From contig NZ_CP022958.1 of assembly GCF_006496635.1 (NCBI RefSeq), forward strand, positions 3,472,001 to 3,536,000: DNA of 64,000 bases, given 5' to 3'. Below, one piece after another: positions 25,678 through 34,671 of the stretch. The stretch is from Azoarcus sp. DD4 (GTDB lineage: Bacteria; Pseudomonadota; Gammaproteobacteria; Burkholderiales; Rhodocyclaceae). The position numbers and the translations under genes were made by a program. How positions within the stretch are numbered: position 1 is the first letter of the stretch; every line of letters begins with the position of its first letter. Below the pieces are notes generated by a model that was not told where the DNA came from, did not search any database, and saw only the letters and a list, made by a program, of their open reading frames with translations.

Positions 25678-26592
25678 TCAAACCTCTTCCGGCCAGTAAA
25701 GCCGCATCGGGTTATCCACCAGCAGCTTCTGCTGCAGCTCAGCCGTCGGTGCGATGTGGGGAATGAAATCCACCAGCAGGCCGTCGTCCGGCATGTGGTC
25801 CTTCAGGTTCGGGTGCGGCCAGTCGGTGCCCCACAGCACGCGATCCGGGAATTCCTCGACGATGCGACGCGCGAACGGCACCACATCACGGTAGGCGGCC
25901 TGTTCGCCGTCCAGCGCTTTCGGCCCGGTCACCGACAGACGCTCCGGGCAGCTCACCTTGGACCAGACGTTGGGATTGTCGCGCATGAACTTCACGAACA
26001 GCTCGAACTCCGGCCCATCGACCGGCTTGGACACATCCGGGCGACCCATGTGATCCACCACCACCGTCGTCGGCAGCGCGGTGAAGAAGTCCCACAGCTC
26101 GGGCAGATCCACCGCCTCGAAATAGATCACCACATGCCAGCCCAGCGGCGCGATGCGGTTGGCGATTTCCAGCAGCTCGTCTTTGGGGGTGAAATCCACC
26201 AGCCGCTTGACGAAGTTGAAGCGCACCCCGCGCACGCCGGCGGCATGCAGGTCCTGCAGCTCCTGGTCGGTAATCGTGCGGCGCACCGTCGCCACGCCGC
26301 GCGCCTTGCCACCCGAGGCCTTGCAGGCATCGACCATGGCGCGGTTGTCGGCGCCGTGGCAAGTCGCCTGCACCACCACGTTGCGGGCGAAGCCGAGGTG
26401 GTCGCGCAGCGCGAACAGCTGCGCCTTGCTCGCGTCGCAGGGCGTGTACTTGCGCTCCGGCGCGAAGGGGAACTCGGCGCCCGGGCCGAACACATGGCAG
26501 TGCGCGTCCACCGCGCCGGCCGGCAACTGGAAACGGGGCTTGGAGGGGCCGGCATACCAGTCGAGCCAGCCAGGCGTCTTTTGAAATTCCAT
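25678..26592 (-). CDS. ligI: 2-pyrone-4,6-dicarboxylate hydrolase
   Basis: A 304-residue amidohydrolase-fold lactonase: VDAHCHVFG near residue 29 supplies the first His pair, VVDHMGRPD and LWGTDWPHPN the later residues of the COG3618 LigI group. It opens 2-pyrone-4,6-dicarboxylate to 4-oxalomesaconate. Length agrees with LigI (about 293). It starts 37 bp after the DUF1932 dehydrogenase stop. AAGGAC precedes the ATG. Confidence 0.93.
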   Translation of the reverse strand: MEFQKTPGWLDWYAGPSKPRFQLPAGAVDAHCHVFGPGAEFPFAPERKYTPCDASKAQLFALRDHLGFARNVVVQATCHGADNRAMVDACKASGGKARGVATVRRTITDQELQDLHAAGVRGVRFNFVKRLVDFTPKDELLEIANRIAPLGWHVVIYFEAVDLPELWDFFTALPTTVVVDHMGRPDVSKPVDGPEFELFVKFMRDNPNVWSKVSCPERLSVTGPKALDGEQAAYRDVVPFARRIVEEFPDRVLWGTDWPHPNLKDHMPDDGLLVDFIPHIAPTAELQQKLLVDNPMRLYWPEEV

Positions 26593-26629
26593 TTCTGTCC
26601 TTGAGGTGTGGATGGCGTGTGCCCGTGGG

Positions 26630-27565
26630 CTACGCCTTGTTGTTGGATCCGACGTGGGCCAGGATGCGGTCCGCCTCGGTACGCCAGTCGGCGCTGCGGG
26701 CAAAGCCCTTGCCACCGCGCTCGCCGAAAACGCCGGCGTCGGCGAGGTCGGCCATCCAGGCCTGGCGCCCGGCGGTGCCGTCGGCGGACCACGGCGTGAG
26801 CCCGGCCTCGCGCACCGTCTGCGCCACTTCACGCACTTCCTCGGCACGGCGGCGGCCATGCTCGATCACGCGCTGGAAGAAGTAGCTCGCCTGCTTCTCC
26901 CAGTCGATGCCGGGAAAGGTCTCGTGCAGCGAAGCCAGCACCGCGTCCTCCACGCCGTAGGCGCGGGCCGCGGTGAAGCTCTCGATCACCATCGCTTCCA
27001 GGCCCTTGATCATCACGCTGCGGCACATCTTGGTGGCCGAAGCCACGCCCAGCCGCTCCGACGCCACACGGACAGCAAAGCCCAGCTCGTTCAGCGCCGG
27101 CGCCAGCGCCACCGCACTCGGGCCGCCGAGCAGCAGCGGCACGCGGATGCGGTAAGGCGGCACCGAAGTCATCACCGCGCCTTCGACATAGTGCCCCCCT
27201 GCCCCGTCGATCAAGCCGGCCGCACGGATCTTGGCGCCCGGCGAAGCCGAGTTGAAATCGAGGAAGAAGCTGCCCTGGCGCATTGCCGGCGCACAGGCCT
27301 GCGCCACCGCGACCGCCTGGCTGGCAGTCACCGCCGAGACGATGAGATCGGCGTCGGCGGCAAGCTCCGCATGCGAGGCGACCAGGGTCACGCCGAGCTG
27401 CGCCGCATGCTCGCGCAACGGCGCCTCCTGCGCCCCGCCCAGCTTGACGTCGCAGGCGAGCACCCGCAGCCCCTGATCGCGCAGATCCTCGGCGAGGATG
27501 CGGCCGACCTCGCCGTAACCGACGAGGCCGATGCGCCACAGCAAGGGGTTGGCGGGCGCGGCCAT
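26630..27565 (-). CDS. NAD(P)-binding 6-phosphogluconate-dehydrogenase-like protein (DUF1932)
   Basis: A 311-residue beta-hydroxyacid-dehydrogenase-superfamily protein: Rossmann segment IGLVGYGEVGRILAEDL, then the domain-linking LGVASATKMCRSVMIKGLEAM, where Lys corresponds to the superfamily's catalytic Lys, and a helical C-terminal DUF1932 domain. It starts 2 bp after the ligK stop, so it belongs to the operon. It is not needed in the textbook 4,5-cleavage route. A plausible role is oxidation or reduction of a 4-oxalomesaconate/hydroxy-oxoadipate side product, but nothing in the sequence fixes the substrate. Confidence 0.8.
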   Translation of the reverse strand: MAAPANPLLWRIGLVGYGEVGRILAEDLRDQGLRVLACDVKLGGAQEAPLREHAAQLGVTLVASHAELAADADLIVSAVTASQAVAVAQACAPAMRQGSFFLDFNSASPGAKIRAAGLIDGAGGHYVEGAVMTSVPPYRIRVPLLLGGPSAVALAPALNELGFAVRVASERLGVASATKMCRSVMIKGLEAMVIESFTAARAYGVEDAVLASLHETFPGIDWEKQASYFFQRVIEHGRRRAEEVREVAQTVREAGLTPWSADGTAGRQAWMADLADAGVFGERGGKGFARSADWRTEADRILAHVGSNNKA

Positions 27566-27567
27566 GA

Positions 27568-28257
27568 TCAGTCGATGTACTTGAGGCCGGCCTTGGCCAG
27601 CGGCTCGCGCAGCGAGTACATGTCCAGGCCCAGCTCGCCGGCGGCGAAGCGGGCGCGCTTGGCGGCCTCGTTGGCTTCGCGCGCCTCGGCGGCATCGGCC
27701 ACCTTGGCGGCGACTTCGCGCGGCACCACCACCACGCCGTCGTCGTCGGCCACCACCACGTCGCCCGGATTGACCACCGCGCCGGCGCACACCACCGGCA
27801 CATTCACCGAACCCAGGGTGGCGCGCACGCAGCCCTTGGCGCTGATGGCGCGCGAGAACACCGGGAACTGCATCGCGGTGAGGTCCTTGACGTCGCGCAC
27901 GCCGGCGTCGGAGATCAGGCCGCGGGCGCCGCGGGCACGGTAGGAGGTGGCGAGCAGGTCGCCGAACATGCCGTCGGTGCTGTCGGCGGTGCAGGCCACC
28001 ACCGCCACGTCGCCGTCCTGCAGCTGCTCGGCGGCGACGTGCAGCATCCAGTTGTCGCCCGGCTGGGCGAGGATGGTGACGGCGGTGCCGCAGACGTAGG
28101 CGCCCTGGTAGATCGGGCGGATGTAGGGCTTCATCAGGCCGGCGCGGCCCATCGCCTCATGGATGGTGGCGACGCCGAACTTGGACAGGCGCTCGACGGT
28201 GGCCTTGTCGGTGCGTTCGATGTTGCGCTTGACGATGCCGAGGTTGTTCACGGACAT
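27568..28257 (-). CDS. ligK: 4-carboxy-4-hydroxy-2-oxoadipate aldolase / oxaloacetate decarboxylase
   Basis: A 229-residue class II (metal-dependent) aldolase of the HMG/CHA family: GVATIHEAMGRAGLM at the start, ARGLISDAGVRDVKDL around residue 117 with the Arg-Asp catalytic region, and VNPGDVVVADDDGVVVVP. It splits 4-carboxy-4-hydroxy-2-oxoadipate into pyruvate and oxaloacetate. Length and position between ligJ and ligI-side genes agree with LigK/PmdF. 21 bp after ligJ. Confidence 0.94.
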   Translation of the reverse strand: MSVNNLGIVKRNIERTDKATVERLSKFGVATIHEAMGRAGLMKPYIRPIYQGAYVCGTAVTILAQPGDNWMLHVAAEQLQDGDVAVVACTADSTDGMFGDLLATSYRARGARGLISDAGVRDVKDLTAMQFPVFSRAISAKGCVRATLGSVNVPVVCAGAVVNPGDVVVADDDGVVVVPREVAAKVADAAEAREANEAAKRARFAAGELGLDMYSLREPLAKAGLKYID

Positions 28258-28278
28258 GGTGGGGCTCTCCGGTTCGGT

Positions 28279-29304
28279 TTACAGGCCCTTGGCCTTGAGG
28301 GCGGCATCCAGGCGCGGATAGACGCGGCGGGCATTGCCTTCGTAGATCTTGTAGCGGTCTTCGGCGCTCACCGCGGCAGCCTCGATGTAGCGCTTGGTGT
28401 CGTCGTAGTAGTGGCCGGTCTCCGGGTCGATGCCGCGCACCGCGCCGATCATCTCGGAGGCGAACAGCACGTTCTCCACCGGGATCACCTTGGTCAGCAG
28501 GTCGATGCCCGGCTGGTGGTACACGCAGGTGTCGAAGAAGATGTTGTTGAGCAGGTGATCCTTCAGCAGCGGCTTCTTCAGCTCCTGCGCCAGCCCGCGG
28601 AAACGACCCCAGTGGTAGGGCACCGCGCCGCCGCCGTGCGGGATCACGAACTTCAGCGTCGGGAAGTCCTTGAACAGGTCGGAGGTCAGGCACTGCATGA
28701 AGGCGGTGGTGTCCGCGTTCAGGTAGTGCGCGCCGGTGGTGTGGAAGCAGCCGTTGCAGCTGGTCGACACGTGCACCATCGCCGGGATGTCGTACTCGAC
28801 CATCTTTTCGTAGATCGGGTACCACTGGCGGTCGGACAGCGCCGGGCTGGTCCAGTGGCCGCCGGACGGGTCCGGGTTGAGGTTGATGCCGACGAAGCCG
28901 AACTCCTTGATGCACTTCTCCAGTTCGGGGATGCAGGTCGCCGGATCGACGCCGGGCGACTGCGGCAGCATGGCCGCGCCGATGAAGTTGTCAGGGAACA
29001 GCTCGCTGACGCGATAGCACAGCTCGTTGCAGATCGCCGCCCAGGTCGAGCTGATGTTGAAGTCGCCGATGTGGTGCGCCATGAAGCTCGCGCGCGGCGA
29101 GAAGATGGTGAGGTCCGAACCGCGTTCCTTCATCAGGCGCAGCTGGTTGGTCTCGATGGTCTCGCGCAGTTCGTCGTCGGAAATCTTCAGGTCCGACACC
29201 TTGGGCATCACGGCCGGATCCTTGATGCCGGCGATCTGCTTGTTGCGCCATTCTTCCAGCGCCTTGGGCGCGGTGGTGTAATGGCCATGGCAATCGATGA
29301 TCAT
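28279..29304 (-). CDS. ligJ: 4-oxalomesaconate hydratase
   Basis: A 341-residue amidohydrolase-superfamily enzyme of the LigJ type: N-terminal MIIDCHGHYTTAP with the HxH motif, FVIPHGGGAVPYHWGR, and VLFASEMIGAVRGIDP near residue 290. It hydrates 4-oxalomesaconate (or its keto form) to 4-carboxy-4-hydroxy-2-oxoadipate. Length equals the Sphingobium LigJ (about 341). Start 29304 chosen because the HxH motif then lies at the N-terminus as in the family. Confidence 0.94.
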   Translation of the reverse strand: MIIDCHGHYTTAPKALEEWRNKQIAGIKDPAVMPKVSDLKISDDELRETIETNQLRLMKERGSDLTIFSPRASFMAHHIGDFNISSTWAAICNELCYRVSELFPDNFIGAAMLPQSPGVDPATCIPELEKCIKEFGFVGINLNPDPSGGHWTSPALSDRQWYPIYEKMVEYDIPAMVHVSTSCNGCFHTTGAHYLNADTTAFMQCLTSDLFKDFPTLKFVIPHGGGAVPYHWGRFRGLAQELKKPLLKDHLLNNIFFDTCVYHQPGIDLLTKVIPVENVLFASEMIGAVRGIDPETGHYYDDTKRYIEAAAVSAEDRYKIYEGNARRVYPRLDAALKAKGL

Positions 29305-29416
29305 GTTGTTGTCCTCTACCTGGAACCTGTGGTGTGGTCGAAATATCCGGCGCTGCCTCGTCCCCTCGCCGGCACCGGGCCGCATGCCGCCCGCGGGCGG
29401 CATGCCGAATGCGTTA

Positions 29417-30526
29417 TCAGGCGGTCGATGCGCGGGCGCCCTTCCAGATCGCGGCCGGCACCATGACTTCGCCGCGCATGATCAGCCGCGCGGTGCGCAA
29501 CAGCGCTGCGCGGGTGACGTTCTGCGGATTGGCTGGATCGACCTCCAGCTCGACCGAGAACTCGCCGGTGGGGTGTTCCACCGACACGGTCTTGAGATTG
29601 CCTTCCGGCACCACCGCGATCCCCTCGGTGATCGAGCCGTCGAGCACGCAGGCGGTGCCGACAGTGACCGCCGCGAGCACGCCGATAGCGTCGTGGCAGA
29701 CGTGGGGGATGAAGCTGCGGGTGGTGAGGCTGCCGCCGTGTTGGGGTGGCGCGATCAGCGTCATCTTGGGGTAGTTCCTGGCGGTGACGTCGCCCAGGCC
29801 CATGGCATGGCCGCAGGCGATGCGCAGGCGCTCGATGCGCGCCTTGAGTTCGGTGTCGGCGTTCATCTCGGCCACCGACTCGTAGCCGGACCGCCCGACG
29901 TCGGCTGCCTTGAAGATCACCAGCGGCATGCCGTTGTCGATGCAGGTGACTTCGATGCCGTCGATCACGTCGCGCACCTTGCCGGTGGGCAACAGGCCCG
30001 AGCAGACCGAGCCGGCGGTGTCGAGGAAGTTGATCTTGATCGGCGCCGACGCACCCGGCACGCCGTCGATCTTCGCTTCGCCCGCGTAGCTCACCACGCC
30101 ACCGGGGGTCTGCACGGTGATGTCGCACTGCATGTCGGTGTTGAGCGTCAGCACGCGGAAGGTCGAGGTCTCGCCCTGCGCCTTCACCATGCCGGTTTCC
30201 AGCGCGAAGGGCACCACCGCCGCCAGCATGTTGCCGCAGTTGGGCGTGGTATCGACCGTGTCCTTGTCCGGCTGCAGCTGGGCGAACAGGAAGTCGAGAT
30301 CGACGCCCGGCTTGCTGCCCGGGCGCACGATGCCGACCTTGCTGGTCAGCGGGTTGGCGCCGCCCATGCCGTCGATCTGGCGCCGGTCTGGCGACCCCAT
30401 CACCGCGAGCAGGACACGATCGCGCGTCGGCACATCGGCAGGCAGGTCCGATTCCTTGAAGAACGGACCGCGGGAGGTGCCGCCGCGCATGAAGAGGGTA
30501 GGAATAGGCGTTTGCATGAGGCGCAT
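29417..30526 (-). CDS. galD: 4-oxalomesaconate tautomerase, PrpF family
   Basis: A 369-residue PrpF-family isomerase beginning PIPTLFMRGGTSRGPFF, the GalD/LigU signature, with DTTPNCGNMLAAV carrying the first catalytic Cys region and SFIPHVCHDAIGVL the second. It interconverts keto and enol forms of 4-oxalomesaconate ahead of the hydratase. First gene of the minus-strand operon, directly downstream of a predicted LysR-type site. Met at 30517 is an alternative start; 30526 has a weak AGGT. Confidence 0.92.
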   Translation of the reverse strand: MRLMQTPIPTLFMRGGTSRGPFFKESDLPADVPTRDRVLLAVMGSPDRRQIDGMGGANPLTSKVGIVRPGSKPGVDLDFLFAQLQPDKDTVDTTPNCGNMLAAVVPFALETGMVKAQGETSTFRVLTLNTDMQCDITVQTPGGVVSYAGEAKIDGVPGASAPIKINFLDTAGSVCSGLLPTGKVRDVIDGIEVTCIDNGMPLVIFKAADVGRSGYESVAEMNADTELKARIERLRIACGHAMGLGDVTARNYPKMTLIAPPQHGGSLTTRSFIPHVCHDAIGVLAAVTVGTACVLDGSITEGIAVVPEGNLKTVSVEHPTGEFSVELEVDPANPQNVTRAALLRTARLIMRGEVMVPAAIWKGARASTA

Positions 30527-30574
30527 TCTGTACCTGCATACCTAACCCACAATAGAATGCAAACGCTCTAGCAG

Positions 30575-30593
30575 CTATCTCGTTTTGCGATAG
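30575..30593 (-). promoter_or_regulatory. LysR-type operator upstream of galD
   Basis: CTATC-N9-GATAG, an inverted repeat 49 bp upstream of the galD start. The core TATC-TCGTTTT-GCGATA (30576-30592) matches in spacing the sites at 31978-31994 and 34906-34922. Assignment to the LysR gene at 32036 is inferred. Confidence 0.6.
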
Positions 30594-30638
30594 GTCGTAG
30601 CGAGCTATTCACGTTCGGACGTATTGCCCGCCGGCCGC

Positions 30639-31871
30639 TCAGCCGCCGCCGGAGGATTCCGTCACCGGCCGCGACGCCGCCGGCGCGCCGACGGCCGGCA
30701 CTGCGCGCTGCACCAGCACCCAGGCCACGAAGGCGATCATCCCGCTCCAGAACCAGACGCCGTACGTCAACGGCAACACGGTACCGTCCATGCTGCGGCC
30801 CAGCCAGGCGCCCATGCCGAAGGTCGCCAGCATCATCATGAAGCCGGATAGCGCCGAGGCCGCACCGGCTGCCTGCGGGAAGGGGCCGACGGCGCCGCTC
30901 TGGCCACAGGGCTGATGGATGCCGTGGCCGACCATGAAGATCAGGAAGGGCAGGAGAATCGCCATCGGATGATGCAGCCCGACCGCGGCAATGCCGCCGA
31001 CCAGACAGCCACCGACGAGGCTGAGCGCCCCGCCCACCGCGACCGTGCGACGCAGGCCGATGCGCACCAGCAGGCGTCGGCACAGCACGGTGCCGGACAG
31101 GTAGGCGATGGAGGTCGACAGCATCACCCCGCCGTAAGCCGCCTTGGACAGGCCGAGCACCTTGATGAAGACGAAGGACGAACTCACCAGGAAGGTGAAG
31201 AGGCCGGCATAGGACACCGTCGCCAGCAAGGCGAAGGCGCGGAAGGCGGGGTGGCGCAGGATCGTCGCCCAGGTCCGGTACAGCACGGCCGGCTGCAGCG
31301 CGCGCGGATTCGGCGTGCTGACGGTTTCCTGAAAGCGCAGCGCCACCAGCGCGAGCGCCGCGGCGCCGAACAGCGCCAGCGTCAGCAGCGCCGGCCGCCA
31401 GCCGAGGAACTCGGCGATCAGGCTGCCGACCGGCGCCGACAGGCAGGCGATCACGCCCAGGCCGGACAGGCCCTTGCTCATGACGCGCGGCCCGACTTCG
31501 GGAGAATACAGATCGCGCACCAGCGCCCGCGCGCACATCACCGCCGCCCCCATCGCCGCCCCCTGCAGCACCCGCCAGACGATGAGCGCAGTCATCGAGC
31601 CGGAAAAGGCGCTTGCCACCGAGGCCAGGGTATAGGCCGCCAGCCCCGCCAGCAGGATCGGCCGGCGGCCGTAGCGGTCGGACAGCGGCCCCCACACCAG
31701 TTGCGAGGCGCCAAAGGCGAGCAGCAGGGCCGACAGCGTGAGCTGGGCCTGGTTCATCTCGGCACCGAAGGTCTCGGTAATCACCGGCAGGGCCGGCAGA
31801 TAGAGGTCGGTCGTGATCGGCTGGACGCCGAGCAGCAGGGACAGGAACAGGACGATGAGGGCGGGATTCAT
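30639..31871 (-). CDS. MFS transporter, Bcr/CflA drug-resistance subfamily
   Basis: A 410-residue twelve-helix permease. The motif-A loop reads GPLSDRYGRRPILLAG, and TTDLYLPALPVI in helix 1 is typical of Bcr/CflA multidrug exporters. The start at 31871 places helix 1 directly at the N-terminus; the longer frame to 31916 adds an atypical basic extension. It lies between the lig operon and its presumed LysR regulator and is divergent from the latter, so it may export or import an aromatic acid. Substrate unproven. Confidence 0.85.
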   Translation of the reverse strand: MNPALIVLFLSLLLGVQPITTDLYLPALPVITETFGAEMNQAQLTLSALLLAFGASQLVWGPLSDRYGRRPILLAGLAAYTLASVASAFSGSMTALIVWRVLQGAAMGAAVMCARALVRDLYSPEVGPRVMSKGLSGLGVIACLSAPVGSLIAEFLGWRPALLTLALFGAAALALVALRFQETVSTPNPRALQPAVLYRTWATILRHPAFRAFALLATVSYAGLFTFLVSSSFVFIKVLGLSKAAYGGVMLSTSIAYLSGTVLCRRLLVRIGLRRTVAVGGALSLVGGCLVGGIAAVGLHHPMAILLPFLIFMVGHGIHQPCGQSGAVGPFPQAAGAASALSGFMMMLATFGMGAWLGRSMDGTVLPLTYGVWFWSGMIAFVAWVLVQRAVPAVGAPAASRPVTESSGGG

Positions 31872-31977
31872 GGGGGACGCTATGCGGGATAAGGCACGCC
31901 GGGCCTTGTCGGGCATGGCGGGCGGGGCATCGATGATGCCATGTTGTTAGTCATGGCGAACCGGGTTCGCCGGCAGT

Positions 31978-31994
31978 TATCGAAATCTGCGATA
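31978..31994 (+). promoter_or_regulatory. LysR-type operator upstream of the LysR gene
   Basis: TATC-GAAATCT-GCGATA, ending 41 bp before the LysR start codon. It keeps the TATC-N7-GCGATA pattern of the galD site, so autoregulation is likely, with possible control of the divergent MFS gene. Confidence 0.6.
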
Positions 31995-32035
31995 CCCACG
32001 GATCTGCCATCGCAGCTTTGGCTTAAACTGCCTCC

Positions 32036-32932
32036 ATGGACCTGAAGCAACTCGAATACTTCGTGCGGGTGGCCGAACTCGGCAGCTTCACCCGCGCTTC
32101 GATCGCGCTCGACATCGCCCAGCCCGCCCTCTCGCGCCAGGTGCGGCTGCTCGAAGTCGAACTGCGCCAGAACCTGTTGGTGCGTAACGGCCGCGGCGTC
32201 ACCGTGACCGAAGCCGGCAAGGTGCTGCTCGAACACAGCCGCGGCGTGCTGCACCAGATCGAGCGCATCCGCGAGGAACTCTCGCGCGTGCGCGGCGCGC
32301 CTTCCGGCCGCGTCGCCGTCGGCCTGCCGCCCAGCCTGTCGCGGGTGCTCACCGTGCCGATCACCCGCGAATTCCGCGCCCGCATGCCCGACGCCACGCT
32401 GTCCATCACCGAAGGCCTGTCGGTGACGATGCGCGAATCGCTGATGAACGGCCGGCTCGACATCGCCCTGCTCTACAACGCGGTGCCGTCCACCGACATC
32501 GACCTGTTCCCGCTGCTCGACGAACCGCTGTTCTTCGTCCAGCGCGCCGACCAGGCCGCGGCCGACCCGATTCCGCTGCGCGAGATCGCCCAGCACCCGC
32601 TGGTGATCCCGAGCCGGCCGAACGCGCTGCGCATGCTGGTCGAAACCGAACTCGCCAACCTCGGCTGCCGGCCGCGCATCGCACTGGAGATCGACGGCGT
32701 CGCCGCCATCCTCGGCCTGGTCGCCGACGGCATGGGCAGCGCGGTGCTGTCGATGAACGCGGTCGTCACCTCGGCCAAGGCGGCGCAGTTCGTCGTCCGC
32801 CCGATCACCGAGCCCGGCCTGCATTCGAAGCTGTCGATGGCGGTCAGCTCGCGCCGTCCGACCACCGGCACCCAGCAGGCCATGCTCGAACTGCTGCAGG
32901 AAACCACCACGAAGCTGATCGAGCACGCCTGA
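32036..32932 (+). CDS. LysR-family regulator, candidate regulator of the protocatechuate operon
   Basis: A 298-residue LysR protein. The helix-turn-helix is at about residues 17-40 (GSFTRASIALDIAQPALSRQVRLLE), followed by the linker helix and an effector-binding domain. Its own promoter and that of the lig operon carry the same TATC-N7-GCGATA site, and a third copy lies before the sulfatase. LigR and PmdR, which control lig/pmd genes elsewhere, belong to this family, so it is probably the local activator responding to protocatechuate or a ring-cleavage intermediate. Confidence 0.88.
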   Translation: MDLKQLEYFVRVAELGSFTRASIALDIAQPALSRQVRLLEVELRQNLLVRNGRGVTVTEAGKVLLEHSRGVLHQIERIREELSRVRGAPSGRVAVGLPPSLSRVLTVPITREFRARMPDATLSITEGLSVTMRESLMNGRLDIALLYNAVPSTDIDLFPLLDEPLFFVQRADQAAADPIPLREIAQHPLVIPSRPNALRMLVETELANLGCRPRIALEIDGVAAILGLVADGMGSAVLSMNAVVTSAKAAQFVVRPITEPGLHSKLSMAVSSRRPTTGTQQAMLELLQETTTKLIEHA

Positions 32933-32961
32933 GCCGCCCGTTCCACCACGGCACGGGCGGC
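32933..32961. terminator. Hairpin between convergent LysR and sulfatase genes
   Basis: GCCGCCCGT (32933-32941) pairs perfectly with ACGGGCGGC (32953-32961) around an 11-base loop, 1 base after the LysR stop. No T-run. Confidence 0.5.
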
Positions 32962-32967
32962 CAACGC

Positions 32968-34671
32968 TCACTTGCCGGCCGGCGGCCAGACCGGGTCGAT
33001 GACGCCGACGCGCGCGGCGTACTGCTGGTAGGCGGCGATCATCTCGCGCAGTTTTTCCGGCTGCTCGGCGGCGAGGTCGCGGGTTTCGCCCGGATCCTTC
33101 GCCAAGTCGAAGAGCTGCCAGTCGGCAGTCTTGAACGGCGCATCCAGCCTCAGCAGCTTCCAGTCGCCCTTGCGCACCGCCTTGTGCTGCGCCAGTTCCC
33201 AGCCCATCACGTAGTCGGCATCGTGCACCGTCGCCGTGTGCCGCTGCAGGAAGGGCAACATGGACTTGCCCAGCGGCTGCGGCACGATCCGGCCCGGCCG
33301 CTCGACCTGGCGCTGGGGCTCGCCCGCCACCGCGAGGAAGGTCGCCGGCAGGTCCAGCACCGAGGCGAAGGCGCCGTCGCGGCCGGTGCGCCCGTCCTTC
33401 CCCGGATACTTGATCATCGCCGGCACGCGGATGCCACCCTCGCTGGTGAAGCCCTTGTGCAGGCGCGCCGGCATCGCGCGCGCCGGCGTCCAGCCCGGCG
33501 TCATCACCACGAAGGAGCCGGGCCGACCCATGTTGCCGTAGCTGAAGTCGAACTTCTGCTCGAAGGCCTTGGCCTTGTCCTCCCCGTAGCGCGCCCAGAT
33601 GCCGCGCACGTTGTCCGCATCGGCGCCGTTGTCGGACATGAACACGATCAGCGTGTTGTCGTACTCGCCGATCGCCTTCAGGCGCGCGAAGAGGCGACCG
33701 ATCTGCTCGTCCATGTGCTCGACCATCGCGGCGTAGAGCTCCATGGTGCGCGCCTCGATGCGGCGCTGCTCGGGCGTGAGCTCGTTCCATTTCTTGAGAT
33801 GCGACGGGAAGGGCGGCAGCGGCGCGTCGGCGGCGACCAGGCCAAGGCGCTGCAGGCGGGCGTGGCGCTCGCGCCATAGCGCTTCGTAGCCGGCGTCGTA
33901 GCGGCCCTTGTAGCGGTCCAGCCAAGCGTCCGGCACCTGCAGCGGCCAGTGTGGCGCGGTGTAGGCAAGATAGCCGAAGAAGGGCTTGCCGTTGCCGCGG
34001 TTGCGCTCGATGGCGCCGAGCATGCGATCGGTGACCGCGGTCGAGGAGAAGAAATCGTCCGGCAGTCGGGTCACCGCCTTGCCGTTGTCGCGCCAGTCGG
34101 CCACCGGCTCGATCGGCTGGTAGCCGAGCATGTTGGCGAAATGGCTGCCGCCGCCCTGCAGCAGCACGAAGGAATCGTCGAAGCCCTTGCTCGCCGGCTC
34201 GCGGCCTTCGCCCTTACCGAGGTGCCACTTGCCCGCCATGTAAGTGTTGTAGCCGCGGTCCTGCATCTGCTCGGCGATGGTCATCAGGCGCGCGTCGAGG
34301 TGGCCGGCGTAGCCCGGCTGGTCGGCCTGGTTGGGCGCCTTCTTGCGCTCGGCCATCTCGCCGAGGCCAGCCTGGTGGTTGTCGACGCCGGTCATCAGCA
34401 TGGAGCGCGTCGGCGAGCAGGTCGGCGCGGAGTGGAAGTCGGTCATGAACACGCTGGTCTGCGCCAGCGCGTCGAGGTTGGGCGTGCGGATCTCGCCGCC
34501 GGTGATGCCGAGGTCGTTGAAACCAAGGTCGTCGGCCACAATCAGCAGGACGTTGGGACGCTTGGCGCTGCTCGCCTGGGGCGCGGAGCCCGGGGTCGAA
34601 CATGCAGTGATGGCGAGGCCGGCGGCCAGTGCGGCGCACGCCAGCACGTACCGGGAAAGGCGTTTCTTCAC
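32968..34671 (-). CDS. Type I sulfatase, lipoprotein
   Basis: A 567-residue alkaline-phosphatase-superfamily sulfatase. After a lipoprotein signal (lipobox ITAC, Cys24) comes VLLIVADDLGFNDLG, whose Asp47-Asp48 bind calcium, and PTCSPTR with Cys85 in the C-x-P-x-R motif that is converted to formylglycine. IVFMSDNGAD supplies the distal metal ligands. The start is GTG 34671 with GAGGAG upstream. Lipidation puts it in the periplasm. It removes sulfate from an aryl or alkyl sulfate ester; its LysR-type site suggests it frees a phenolic acid for the lig pathway. No formylglycine-generating enzyme is in the window. Confidence 0.9.
   Translation of the reverse strand: MKKRLSRYVLACAALAAGLAITACSTPGSAPQASSAKRPNVLLIVADDLGFNDLGITGGEIRTPNLDALAQTSVFMTDFHSAPTCSPTRSMLMTGVDNHQAGLGEMAERKKAPNQADQPGYAGHLDARLMTIAEQMQDRGYNTYMAGKWHLGKGEGREPASKGFDDSFVLLQGGGSHFANMLGYQPIEPVADWRDNGKAVTRLPDDFFSSTAVTDRMLGAIERNRGNGKPFFGYLAYTAPHWPLQVPDAWLDRYKGRYDAGYEALWRERHARLQRLGLVAADAPLPPFPSHLKKWNELTPEQRRIEARTMELYAAMVEHMDEQIGRLFARLKAIGEYDNTLIVFMSDNGADADNVRGIWARYGEDKAKAFEQKFDFSYGNMGRPGSFVVMTPGWTPARAMPARLHKGFTSEGGIRVPAMIKYPGKDGRTGRDGAFASVLDLPATFLAVAGEPQRQVERPGRIVPQPLGKSMLPFLQRHTATVHDADYVMGWELAQHKAVRKGDWKLLRLDAPFKTADWQLFDLAKDPGETRDLAAEQPEKLREMIAAYQQYAARVGVIDPVWPPAGK

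Noticed and set aside
31880..33925. A 681-codon minus-strand frame across the LysR gene and sulfatase
   Set aside because: Shadow frame; the LysR gene on + and the sulfatase in another minus frame are clear.
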